Shown here: in pieces, positions 1-7,366 of the stretch
How the letters are laid out: each line of letters opens with the position of its first letter
Position numbering within the stretch: the first letter of the stretch is position 1
Source of the DNA: Anaerolinea thermophila
Lineage (GTDB): Bacteria > Chloroflexota > Anaerolineae > Anaerolineales > Anaerolineaceae
DNA length: 64,000 nucleotides
Reading direction: 5' to 3'
Assembly (NCBI RefSeq): GCF_020723905.1
Contig: NZ_DYHZ01000002.1
Location: 1-64,000, forward strand
The notes under the pieces: generated by a model
The model's database searches: none
What the model saw: only the letters and a program-made list of their open reading frames with translations
Told to the model about the DNA's origin: nothing
Made by a program: the position numbers and the translations under genes

Positions 1-36
1 TGGGGGGCGACCCCCTGGGAGAGTAGGTCATCGCCA
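1..36 (+). rRNA. 5S ribosomal RNA, 3' end (partial)
   Basis: The first 36 bases read as the last third of a bacterial 5S rRNA. A GGGGG/CCCCC hairpin at about 3-16 is followed by GGGAGAGTAGGTCATCGCC, which matches the conserved 3' region of 5S (compare GCGAGAGTAGG near the 3' end of the E. coli molecule). A T-rich stretch (42-57) follows as a likely terminator. The rest of the gene lies outside the window, so an rRNA operon probably precedes it. Confidence 0.85.
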
Positions 37-98
37 AAAGACTTTTTCTTTTTAACTCAACCCGCCAGACACCCTGCGCCTTTTTTCTTAACTCCCAT

Positions 99-111
99 TA
101 AAATACATCCT
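99..111 (+). promoter_or_regulatory. -10 box of a probable leaderless transcript
   Basis: TAAAAT at 99-104 ends seven bases before the ATG at 112, and no Shine-Dalgarno sequence fits between them. Transcription would start at or next to the start codon. No clear -35 box was seen. Confidence 0.5.
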
Positions 112-1353
112 ATGAACATTGCCATGCTCTCTTACCACACCTGTCCGCTGGCAACCCTGGGCGGCAAAGACACCGGCGGAATGAACGTGTACGTCCGCGA
201 GGTGACGCGCTTTCTGGGCATGCGCGGCGTGCATGTGGATGTCTTCACCCGCTCTCAGGACGAACATGTCCCGCATGTCCTGCACGATCTGGGCTTTGGC
301 AACCGCGTCGTGCACCTCCCTGCAGGGGCGGAGACCTGGCTCCCCAAGCGACAACTGGTGGACTACATCCCGCAGTTTGCTGAAGGCATTCTGCGCTTTG
401 CTCGCGAGAAGGGCATCCATTACGACCTGATTCACGCCAATTACTGGATGTCGAGCATTGCCGCCGAGACCCTCAAGGCGGAGTGGGCTGTTCCGGTGGT
501 GACCATGTTCCACACCCTGGGATTGATGAAAAACCGCATCGCTCGCTCTCCCGAAGAGATGGAGGGCGAGTATCGCATCGAAGGCGAGCGGCGGGCTTTG
601 CGGATTTCCGATCGCGTCCTTGCCGCCACGCTGGCAGAAAAAGCCCAACTGCAATTCCTGTATCAGGCAGACGAGAGCAAAATCCGCATCGTGCCGCCCG
701 GCGTGGACATTACCCGCTTTTACCCCATCCCCCGCGAGGAAGCCTGCGAAGCCATCGGCATTCCTCCTGAAGACCGCATGTTGTTATTTGTGGGGCGCAT
801 TGAGCCGCTTAAAGGGCTGGATACGCTGATGCGCGCCATTGCCATTCTGCGGGAGTGCGGCGTGCAGTGCCATGTTCCCCATTATCTGGCGGTGGTGGGA
901 GGCGATCCTTCGTCATCGGGTGAGAACCTCTCCGATGAGATGGCGCGCCTGCAAACCCTGCGCCGCGAGTTGCATCTGGAAGATCTGGTGCTTTTCCTCG
1001 GCAAGCGCGCCCAGGATACCCTTCCCTACTACTACTCTGCCGCCGATGTGCTGGTCATGCCCTCCCACTACGAGTCCTTTGGCATGGTGGCGCTGGAAGC
1101 CATGGCATGCGGTACGCCGGTGGTGGCTTCTCAGGTGGGTGGACTGGCATTTCTGGTGCAGGATGGGCTGACCGGCTATGTGGTGCCCGATGGAGACCCT
1201 CAGGCGCTGAGTGACCGCCTGCGCCTTCTGCTTGTAGATGGCGAACTGCGCCAGCGGATGGGATTGCAGGCGGCGGCGTATGCCCGCCAGTATGCCTGGG
1301 AGAACATCGTTGAGCGCCTGCTGGGCGTGTATTCCGAACTGCTGACCTGTTGA
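112..1353 (+). CDS. GT4-family glycosyltransferase
   Basis: 413-residue retaining GT-B glycosyltransferase of family 4, related to the MshA and sucrose-phosphate-synthase type. The N-terminus has a LGGKDTGGMNVYVRE loop, where this subfamily binds acceptor and donor. The C-terminal Rossmann domain starts near LLFVGRIEPLKG and carries the E-x7-E nucleotide-sugar motif in YESFGMVALEAMACGTPVVAS. It probably transfers a hexose or N-acetylhexosamine to a small or lipid acceptor in the cytoplasm; the acceptor cannot be read from sequence. Its stop overlaps the TTG start of the next gene, so the two are translationally coupled. The start is chosen because the -10 box lies directly upstream and the N-terminus is full length for the family. 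Confidence 0.85.
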   Translation: MNIAMLSYHTCPLATLGGKDTGGMNVYVREVTRFLGMRGVHVDVFTRSQDEHVPHVLHDLGFGNRVVHLPAGAETWLPKRQLVDYIPQFAEGILRFAREKGIHYDLIHANYWMSSIAAETLKAEWAVPVVTMFHTLGLMKNRIARSPEEMEGEYRIEGERRALRISDRVLAATLAEKAQLQFLYQADESKIRIVPPGVDITRFYPIPREEACEAIGIPPEDRMLLFVGRIEPLKGLDTLMRAIAILRECGVQCHVPHYLAVVGGDPSSSGENLSDEMARLQTLRRELHLEDLVLFLGKRAQDTLPYYYSAADVLVMPSHYESFGMVALEAMACGTPVVASQVGGLAFLVQDGLTGYVVPDGDPQALSDRLRLLLVDGELRQRMGLQAAAYARQYAWENIVERLLGVYSELLTC

Positions 1354-3335
1354 AAAGGGCATCCGTGATTCGCAAAGGACTGCTGGGCTGGAAAACATTG
1401 CGGGCGCTGGGATGGCGTTCGCTGGGCTGGTACGGGCTGTACCGCTTCGGTGTGTGGACGGGACACTATTCCCGCCTGAAACCACCCCACACGCCCCCTG
1501 CCGCCCGATTGCGTCCCCTCTGGCAGTTGCCTGATGCGGAGCGTCTCCGTGCGGTGGGCGGGGATGAAGCCTGCCGCGCATTGATGGAGGAGGCGGAGGA
1601 CATCCTTGCCGGTCGGGTGCGTCTGTACGGCGGGGAGCGGGTCTCTTTGCAGTTGACTCCGCCGCTCCCCCTGCGCCACTGGACGGCGTATGAGGGCGGG
1701 CGTCATCTCTCCCCGGGGGTGGATATCAAAGACCTGTGGGAGCCTGCCCGCCTGGGCTGGGCATTTGTGCTGGGCAGAGCCTACCGCTGGAGCGGGGACG
1801 AGCGTTTTGCCGAAGCCTTCTGGCGTTTGCTGGAGGACTTTGACCGTGCCAATCCGCCCTATCTGGGGGTGAACTGGCTCTCGGGTCAGGAAGTTGCCCT
1901 GCGCCTGCTGGCATTGCTGTTTGCGCATGCAGTGTTTGTGTCTTCGCCGCACAGCACCCCGGAACGTCTTTCCCGCCTGACTGCCATGGTCATGGAACAT
2001 GCCGCGCGCATCCCGCCCACCCTGCCGTATGCCCGGGCGCAGTTCAACAATCATCATCTCAGCGAGGCGCTGGGGTTGTACGCCGCCGGTCTCGCGCTGG
2101 AGGGCGTTCCGCAGGCGCTCCGCTGGCGCGAACAGGGCTGGCGGGAACTCAACCGCGCCTTGCAGAGGCAAATTGCCCCCGACGGCACCTACTGCCAGCA
2201 CTCGGTTAACTATCACCGTCTGATGCTTCATCTGGCGTTGATGGCAGACGCGTTTGCCCGCGCGGAAGGGCGCCGCTGGCAGGCACTTACCGCACAGCGC
2301 CTGCGCGCCGCCGCGGCGTGGCTGGCATCCTGTCTGGATGAGGTTTCCGGGCGCATGATTCATCTGGGACATCACGACGGGGCGTGGATTTTGCCGCTGG
2401 CACACGGCGGAACTGGCGATGGACGCCCGACGGTGCAGGCGGCAGGTCTGGCGTTTGGCGGTGGAGCGGTGCTTCCGCCGGGGGCATGGGATGAACTGGC
2501 GTTGTGGCTCAATCTCCCCCTGCCTGTCCCTGGGGCAGAAAGCCGTTTGCCCGCTTCTCCCGCCATTCATCGGCTGGGAGAGAAGGGGGACTGGGCGGTT
2601 TTACGGGCGGCGCGCTTTTCCTCGCGTCCGGCGCATGCCGATGCCCTGCACGTGGAAGTGTGGCATGGCGGCGTTAATTTACTGCGCGATGCCGGTACCT
2701 TCCGCTACAATGCCCCTGCTCCGTGGGATAATGGGCTGGCAGGCGCGCTGGCGCACAACAGCGTGATCGTAGATGGGCGCGAGCCCATGACCCGCGCCGG
2801 GCGTTTCCTCTGGCTGGACTGGGATCACTCGTGGGTGACGGCAAAGGACGAAACCCGGGTAACAGCGGTGCGCGAAGGCTACCTGCGCCTGGGTATTCTG
2901 CATCAGCGCACCCTGGAGCGGGTGGATTCGGGCAGGTGGCTCATCACCGATCGTCTTTTGCCGTATGGAAGACGCCCCGTACGGCATACGTTCGCCCTGC
3001 ACTTTCTTCTGCCCGACTGGCACTGGCAGGTGGAGGGGGAAGATGGGGTTTTGCTGGAGGGAGAGGGGATGCAGGTGCGTCTGCGGGTGCAGGCGCGTGC
3101 CGAACCTCTGCCCGGCGGTCGCAACCGCCCGTTAATTGAAACCCGCCCGGCGTTGCAGATCATCCGTGCGGGAGAGGCACTGTGGGGCGAGGGGGAAGTC
3201 CCGCCTGTGTTGGGATGGTTTTCGCCCACTTACGGGGTGCGGGAACCGGCGCTGACGGTGCGCTGGCAGATCTCCGCCCTGCCGCCGCTGGCGCTGGAGA
3301 GCGAAATCGTCGTCACCGGAACAGAGCAGGAATAG
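1350..3335 (+). CDS. Heparinase II/III-like family protein
   Basis: 661-residue protein with the two parts of the heparinase II/III family: an alpha/alpha toroid in the N-terminal half (NWLSGQEVALRLLALLFA and FNNHHLSEALGLYAAG are typical) and a beta-sandwich C-terminal half (PAHADALHVEVWHGGVNLL, DNGLAGALAHNSVIVDGREP). Known members are polysaccharide lyases acting on uronic-acid polymers. No signal peptide is visible. Pairing with a glycosyltransferase suggests processing of a cell-surface glycan, a role that is inferred. The start is TTG at 1350 inside the preceding stop (TTGA overlap); GTG at 1365 is the alternative. Confidence 0.8.
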   Translation: MKRASVIRKGLLGWKTLRALGWRSLGWYGLYRFGVWTGHYSRLKPPHTPPAARLRPLWQLPDAERLRAVGGDEACRALMEEAEDILAGRVRLYGGERVSLQLTPPLPLRHWTAYEGGRHLSPGVDIKDLWEPARLGWAFVLGRAYRWSGDERFAEAFWRLLEDFDRANPPYLGVNWLSGQEVALRLLALLFAHAVFVSSPHSTPERLSRLTAMVMEHAARIPPTLPYARAQFNNHHLSEALGLYAAGLALEGVPQALRWREQGWRELNRALQRQIAPDGTYCQHSVNYHRLMLHLALMADAFARAEGRRWQALTAQRLRAAAAWLASCLDEVSGRMIHLGHHDGAWILPLAHGGTGDGRPTVQAAGLAFGGGAVLPPGAWDELALWLNLPLPVPGAESRLPASPAIHRLGEKGDWAVLRAARFSSRPAHADALHVEVWHGGVNLLRDAGTFRYNAPAPWDNGLAGALAHNSVIVDGREPMTRAGRFLWLDWDHSWVTAKDETRVTAVREGYLRLGILHQRTLERVDSGRWLITDRLLPYGRRPVRHTFALHFLLPDWHWQVEGEDGVLLEGEGMQVRLRVQARAEPLPGGRNRPLIETRPALQIIRAGEALWGEGEVPPVLGWFSPTYGVREPALTVRWQISALPPLALESEIVVTGTEQE

Positions 3336-3363
3336 CGCATGGCGTGACCGTGCGTCCCTCTGG

Positions 3364-3408
3364 AGGGGTGTCCCGGCGTCCCGGATATTGGCGAGCCGTG
3401 ACACCCCT
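3364..3408. terminator. Inverted repeat between convergent genes
   Basis: AGGGGTGTC (3364-3372) pairs with GACACCCCT (3400-3408) across a 27-base loop that can fold internally. It lies between the ends of the heparinase-like gene and folD and may end either transcript. There is no long T tract, so it is only a weak intrinsic terminator candidate. Confidence 0.35.
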
Positions 3409-3427
3409 TCTGGTTTCTTAAAATGAC

Positions 3428-4306
3428 TCAGACGTCGCTCAGGCGGGCGGCGCGCAGGGTGTTCTGCAACAGCATGGCAATGGTCATCGGACCCACTCCG
3501 CCGGGCACCGGCGTCAGCCAGCCAGCCACCTCTTTAACCTCGTCGAAGGCTACATCGCCCACCAGCCGGTATCCGCGCGGTTGAGTGGCGTCTTCCACGC
3601 GGTTGATGCCCACGTCAATGACCACCGCGCCGGGCTTGACCCAGTCGCCGCGCACCATCTCGGCGCGTCCCACGGCGGCAACCAGCACATCGGCGCTGCG
3701 GCATACTTCTTTAAGGTTGCGGGTGCGCGAGTGGCAGATGGTCACCGTGGCATTGGCGCGCACCAGCAGAAGTGCCACCGGCATGCCCACGATGTTGGAG
3801 CGTCCCAGCACCACGGCATTTGCCCCGTTGAGATCGGGCAGGACGGACTCAATCAGCACCATACACCCGGCGGGCGTGCAGGGGACGAAGAGCGGTTCGC
3901 GCCCTTTTTGCGCCAGCCGTCCAATGTTGATAGGGTGGAAGCCGTCCACATCCTTTTCAATGCTGATGGCTCCCAGCACCTTTTCTTCATCCAGACCGGA
4001 AGGCAGGGGTAACTGCACCAGAATGCCGTTAACAGCGGGATCGTCGTTGAGGCGTTTGACCAGATCCATCACTTCCTGTTGAGAGGCGGTGGCGGGAAGT
4101 TCGTATCCCATGGAACGAATGCCCACCTGCTGACAGGCTTTGTGCTTGGATTTGACGTACACCTGCGAGGCGGGGTTATCGCCCACCAGCACGGTAGCCA
4201 GCCCCGGCGCGGGTTTGCCCTCGGCGAGACGTTGGGCGACTTCTTGAGCAATCTGCTGGCGGATTTTTTCCGCCATTGCGGCGCCATCCAGAATCTGTGC
4301 GGGCAT
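3428..4306 (-). CDS. folD: Methylenetetrahydrofolate dehydrogenase / cyclohydrolase FolD
   Basis: 292-residue bifunctional enzyme interconverting 5,10-methylene-THF, 5,10-methenyl-THF and 10-formyl-THF in one-carbon metabolism. Signatures seen: the YVKSKHKAC segment with the catalytic Lys, VQLPLPSGLDEEKVL, the GRSNIVGMP nucleotide-binding loop, and the terminal PGGVGPMTIAMLLQNT block. Length is usual for the family. The start is ATG at 4306 with AAAGAGGAA upstream. TATAAT on the minus strand (4347-4352) is a plausible -10. It is transcribed alone, convergent with the heparinase-like gene. Confidence 0.95.
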   Translation of the reverse strand: MPAQILDGAAMAEKIRQQIAQEVAQRLAEGKPAPGLATVLVGDNPASQVYVKSKHKACQQVGIRSMGYELPATASQQEVMDLVKRLNDDPAVNGILVQLPLPSGLDEEKVLGAISIEKDVDGFHPINIGRLAQKGREPLFVPCTPAGCMVLIESVLPDLNGANAVVLGRSNIVGMPVALLLVRANATVTICHSRTRNLKEVCRSADVLVAAVGRAEMVRGDWVKPGAVVIDVGINRVEDATQPRGYRLVGDVAFDEVKEVAGWLTPVPGGVGPMTIAMLLQNTLRAARLSDV

Positions 4307-4407
4307 AATGGGTTCCTCTTTTGTGGCTGAAAATGAATTTGAGGTGATTATACTTCCATTTTTTCCGTCCGTTTGCCGGAGAACGGGCGGGTGGGAAATA
4401 TCTCTTA

Positions 4408-4435
4408 TTGACAGGCGCGTTTTTGTTTATATAAT
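4408..4435 (+). promoter_or_regulatory. Near-consensus sigma70 promoter
   Basis: A perfect TTGACA (4408-4413) and a perfect TATAAT (4430-4435) are separated by 16 bases, within an AT-rich stretch. The predicted start is near 4442, giving a leader of about 44 bases to the ATG at 4486. It is the closest match to consensus noticed in the window. Confidence 0.75.
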
Positions 4436-4485
4436 ACTATTTGGATTTCTGTTATATATTTTGTAAAAGATTGGAGGATAATTCC

Positions 4486-5853
4486 ATGCAGACAGAATCC
4501 GGCGTCACTCCCTATGCGGAGATTCCCTGCTGCCCCGATTTGAAAACATCGCCTACGTGCGACGTACTGGACTTTCGCCGTCATCTGGTTTTCCCCACCA
4601 GTGTTCGCACCGAACAGGGACAGATGGTGCGCGTGGAGGTGATCTTTCACGTGCGCTTTAGCCGCTGTTCGGGTCCGCTGGCACTGGGGGATATTGTGTA
4701 CTCTACCACATTATTACCCGGCGAGAAGGTGCGGCTCGCCACAACCGACCGGCGGAGCCGCTTCAGTTTTGACAGTGAAAGTAAACTGAGTTACCGCAGT
4801 GAGCAAATTTCCGAAGAGCAGTACCGCTTGCGCTCTCTGCGGGCATTCATGTCCGATCAAAACGTGGAAGACCGCGGTTCAGAAAACTTCCAAGAAGAAG
4901 GCAAGTGGGATTTCCACGGTGATGCCAGCGGTTCCCTGGGGTTCTTCTCGGTCAGCGCCGATACCAATGCCAAAGGTTCGCACAGCGGCTCCTCGGCGCA
5001 TGACTACCTGCGCGAATTTCGTGCCCATGCCGAGATGTCCGATAACCTCTCGGTGGAAGCCACCCGGCGGGCGCACACTCTCTCCATTGGTGAGGTATCC
5101 TCGCGCACCCACGTGCAGGGTGAATCGGAAGACCACTTTGAATCAGCGAGCCGTGAGTTCAGCAATCCCAACAGGTGCCATGCCGTGACCTTCCTGTTCT
5201 ACCGCATTAACAAGACCGAGAAGATTCGCTTCGAACTGGTGAGCATTGAACGGCGCGTGCTGGACCCCGTTGCGCTGATGCCGGTGCCTTCGGCGCCTTA
5301 CAAACCCACCGGCGCTGTGGCAACCGTGCCGCAGGAAGTGCCTGCCACCAACCTGAAGCGGCTGGAAATTCAGGAAATTGCCCTTGCCAGCGAGGCGCGG
5401 GCGCGTTCCTCACAGGTGGGTATTGCCAACCCCCAGTTGCTCAGCACACGCTTTGCTGCTGGAGTTGCCACGCAGGTCTCCACTGTTCCCGCCGCGGCGC
5501 TGGGCTTTCAACAACCCCTCTCCGACGAGGTGCGCACCAAAGCCCTGGCAGAAGTGGATGCACAACTGGTGCGGCAGGGGTTGATCGAGCGGGTAGGCGG
5601 GCAGGTGTCCAAACGCATCAAGGCGGAGGTGGATTACGAACGGGAAACCGCTATCCCCACTGCGGGCGTGATTGTCAAATCCTGTATGGACGACTGTGGT
5701 ATTTGCGAGCCTGAAGTGGCTCTGCGTGAGAAACTGGAACTGGAGCGCCTCGAACTGGAAAACAAACTCCTGGCAAAGCGCATTGAGCTGCTGGAAAAGT
5801 CCCAGGAATACCGCTGTTGCCCGGATGGCAAGGAAGACGAAGGCGGCGGGTAA
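4486..5853 (+). CDS. Uncharacterised Cys-containing protein with C-terminal coiled coil
   Basis: 455 residues; no family recognised. No signal peptide or membrane segment. A beta-rich N-terminal half includes LGDIVYSTTLLPGEKVRL (about 68-84), a Ser/Asp-rich middle (about 95-175) and NPNRCHAVTFLFYR (228-240). A helical second half ends in a charged coiled coil (about 410-442) rich in Leu and Glu. Cysteines cluster at 15-16, 400/404/407 (CMDDCGIC) and 444-445, possible metal or disulfide sites. The start is ATG 4486, preceded by TTGGAGGA; an upstream in-frame TTG at 4441 is at the transcription start and unlikely. It stands alone between its own strong promoter and terminator, so it is probably well expressed. 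Confidence 0.8.
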   Translation: MQTESGVTPYAEIPCCPDLKTSPTCDVLDFRRHLVFPTSVRTEQGQMVRVEVIFHVRFSRCSGPLALGDIVYSTTLLPGEKVRLATTDRRSRFSFDSESKLSYRSEQISEEQYRLRSLRAFMSDQNVEDRGSENFQEEGKWDFHGDASGSLGFFSVSADTNAKGSHSGSSAHDYLREFRAHAEMSDNLSVEATRRAHTLSIGEVSSRTHVQGESEDHFESASREFSNPNRCHAVTFLFYRINKTEKIRFELVSIERRVLDPVALMPVPSAPYKPTGAVATVPQEVPATNLKRLEIQEIALASEARARSSQVGIANPQLLSTRFAAGVATQVSTVPAAALGFQQPLSDEVRTKALAEVDAQLVRQGLIERVGGQVSKRIKAEVDYERETAIPTAGVIVKSCMDDCGICEPEVALREKLELERLELENKLLAKRIELLEKSQEYRCCPDGKEDEGGG

Positions 5854-5888
5854 CGACTCCCCACAGGACAATCGAATAGCACTGAAGG

Positions 5889-5929
5889 TCTCCCGCAGGA
5901 CGTATCCCTGCGGGAGAATGTTTTTTTTT
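5889..5929 (+). terminator. Intrinsic terminator after the 455-residue unknown gene
   Basis: Perfect 11-bp stem TCTCCCGCAGG (5889-5899) / CCTGCGGGAGA (5907-5917) with a 7-base loop, followed by nine T residues (5921-5929). It isolates the upstream gene from azlC. Confidence 0.9.
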
Positions 5930-5943
5930 CTGCAGGGAACGGG

Positions 5944-5949
5944 TATAAT
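5944..5949 (+). promoter_or_regulatory. -10 box upstream of azlC
   Basis: TATAAT directly after the preceding terminator and 45 bases before the azlC start. No good -35 was seen, so this is a modest prediction. Confidence 0.45.
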
Positions 5950-5993
5950 CTGCACTCATTCGTATTCATCCCCATTTTCTTGAGGGAGAGGTT

Positions 5994-6683
5994 ATGACCG
6001 CAATCGCATTCCAACGCTTTCGGGAAGGTGTGCGCCGTGAATTTCCTTTGCTCATCGGGGTTGCACCCTTTGGTATGATTTACGGCGTGCTGGCGCTTCA
6101 GGCAGGACTTTCCCCCGTGCAGGCGCAAGCCATGTCGGCGGTGGTGTTTGCTGGTTCGGCGCAGTTCATGACCGTGCAGTTGCTGGCAGGGATGACCCCT
6201 GCGCCGGTCATTCTCTTCACTGGCTTGATCATCAACCTGCGGCACCTGCTTTACAGCGCCTCGGTTGCCCCCTGGGTGAGTCATCTGCCGCTACGCTGGA
6301 AAGCCTTGCTGGCATACCTGCTCACCGATGAAGCCTTTGCGGTCACGATCGTGAACTACCGCCAGAACGGAGAGGATACCATGCACGAGCACTGGTTCTT
6401 CCTCGGCGCCGGGCTGGCGCTGTGGCTGGTCTGGCAGGCAAGCACGGCGCTGGGCATTTTCCTCGGAGCGGTCATTCCCCCTGCGTGGGGTCTGGATTTT
6501 GCTCTACCGCTGACCTTTATTGCTCTGGTGGTGCCGTCCCTGCGTCACCACGCCGATGCCCTCACTGCCGTGGTTGCGGGGACGCTGGCGGTGATGCTGG
6601 CGGGGTTACCTTACAAACTGGGACTGGTGCTTGCCAGCCTCATTGCTCTTGGGGTGGGATTGACTGTGGAGGAGAGGGCATGA
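5994..6683 (+). CDS. azlC: AzlC-family branched-chain amino acid exporter, large subunit
   Basis: 229-residue inner-membrane protein with several hydrophobic segments. The N-terminal FREGVRREFPLLIGVAPFGMIYG, the AVVFAGSAQFMTVQLL block and LIINLRHLLYSAS are hallmarks of the AzlC/YgaZ family. With AzlD it forms a two-subunit exporter for branched-chain amino acids and analogues. RBS GAGGGAGAGG precedes ATG 5994. Its TGA overlaps the azlD ATG (ATGA). Its place just before the Ile/Leu/Val biosynthesis operon suggests overflow export when the pathway is active. Confidence 0.93.
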   Translation: MTAIAFQRFREGVRREFPLLIGVAPFGMIYGVLALQAGLSPVQAQAMSAVVFAGSAQFMTVQLLAGMTPAPVILFTGLIINLRHLLYSASVAPWVSHLPLRWKALLAYLLTDEAFAVTIVNYRQNGEDTMHEHWFFLGAGLALWLVWQASTALGIFLGAVIPPAWGLDFALPLTFIALVVPSLRHHADALTAVVAGTLAVMLAGLPYKLGLVLASLIALGVGLTVEERA

Positions 6684-7006
6684 ATTCGACATGGATCATT
6701 TTCTTTGTTCTGGGCACGCTGACCTACCTGACGCGCTTTGCCTTTATCGCTCTGTGGGGGCGCCTGCGCCTGCCTGCATGGGTTCAGCGGGCATTGACTT
6801 TTGTGCCGGTGGCGGTCTTGAGCGCGATGATTCTCCCTGAACTGGTATTCTCCGATGGACATCTGAACCTGGCGCTGGATAATCCCCGCTTGCTGGCAGG
6901 CGCGGCAGCGGTGCTGGTGGCGTACCGCACCCGCAGTACCCTGCTGACCATTCTGGTGGGCATGGTGGTGTTCTGGGGATTGCGCTTTTTGCTGACGGGG
7001 GGATGA
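6680..7006 (+). CDS. azlD: AzlD-family branched-chain amino acid exporter, small subunit
   Basis: 108-residue hydrophobic protein with about four membrane segments. TYLTRFAFIALWGR and FVPVAVLSAMILPELV are typical AzlD/YgaH sequences. It partners AzlC. The start codon is ATG 6680, overlapping the azlC stop by four bases with GGAGGAGAGG just upstream; this indicates translational coupling and a 1:1 complex. Confidence 0.92.
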   Translation: MNSTWIIFFVLGTLTYLTRFAFIALWGRLRLPAWVQRALTFVPVAVLSAMILPELVFSDGHLNLALDNPRLLAGAAAVLVAYRTRSTLLTILVGMVVFWGLRFLLTGG

Positions 7007-7096
7007 AGATGCTCGGCGCCAGATTCTCAGGAAAGGCAATCGGAAGAGGGTCATTTTTTGCCCCATTTTTCACCCATTAATTACCCGTTTTACCCC

Positions 7097-7124
7097 TTGA
7101 CTTATGCGCTCCAGCCCTTAAAAT
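7097..7124 (+). promoter_or_regulatory. Promoter of the ilv-leu operon leader
   Basis: TTGACT (7097-7102), a 16-base spacer and TAAAAT (7119-7124). The predicted start near 7131 leaves about 35 bases before the leader peptide ATG and about 236 bases before ilvD. Confidence 0.65.
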
Positions 7125-7165
7125 AGGGCGAAATTCACCCGAAAAGGTAATCTATCTACCGGCTT

Positions 7166-7285
7166 ATGCATTCGTTCTTCTCGCTGTTCATTCTGTTCCT
7201 TATTGCGGTTCTCGTAATTATCCTCGAGAACCCGTTACCCATTTGGGCGGTCAGGATGAGCGCAGGAAGGAACGAAGAGCACTAA
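7166..7285 (+). CDS. ilv operon leader peptide (attenuator)
   Basis: A 39-codon reading frame from ATG 7166 to TAA 7283-7285. Fifteen of the first 20 residues are Phe, Ile, Leu or Val (F4, F5, F8, F11; L7, L10, L12, L16, L20; I9, I13, I18, I19; V15, V17). L24, I26 and V29 follow, then a hydrophilic tail. This is the composition of a ribosome-mediated attenuation leader. It sits between a promoter and an intrinsic terminator upstream of ilvD. The Shine-Dalgarno is weak (AAAAGG about 20 bases upstream). A small membrane protein is the alternative reading, but the matching antiterminator argues for a regulatory role. Confidence 0.75.
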   Translation: MHSFFSLFILFLIAVLVIILENPLPIWAVRMSAGRNEEH

Positions 7286-7342
7286 TTCAATCCAACGCAA
7301 ATGCAGACCAGAAGAACCGCCCAATCGGGCGGTTCTTTTTTT
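7231..7342 (+). promoter_or_regulatory. Transcription attenuator of the ilv-leu operon
   Basis: The terminator is an 11-bp perfect stem, AAGAACCGCCC (7312-7322) / GGGCGGTTCTT (7327-7337), loop AATC, with T7 at 7336-7342. TTGGGCGGT at 7243-7251, inside the leader reading frame, is exactly complementary to ACCGCCCAA at 7316-7324, giving a 9-bp antiterminator. A protecting hairpin can form between CCG/CCC (7232-7240) and GGG/CGG (7245-7250). A ribosome stalled on the Ile/Leu/Val/Phe codons at 7175-7225 would leave 7243-7251 free to disrupt the terminator. This mechanism is inferred from base pairing. Confidence 0.75.
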
Positions 7343-7366
7343 CAACCTTTGTCCTGTGGAGATGTC

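Noticed and set aside
7301-7366. In-frame ATG upstream of ilvD
   Set aside because: It would translate the attenuator terminator hairpin; ATG 7367 has an SD and the family N-terminus.
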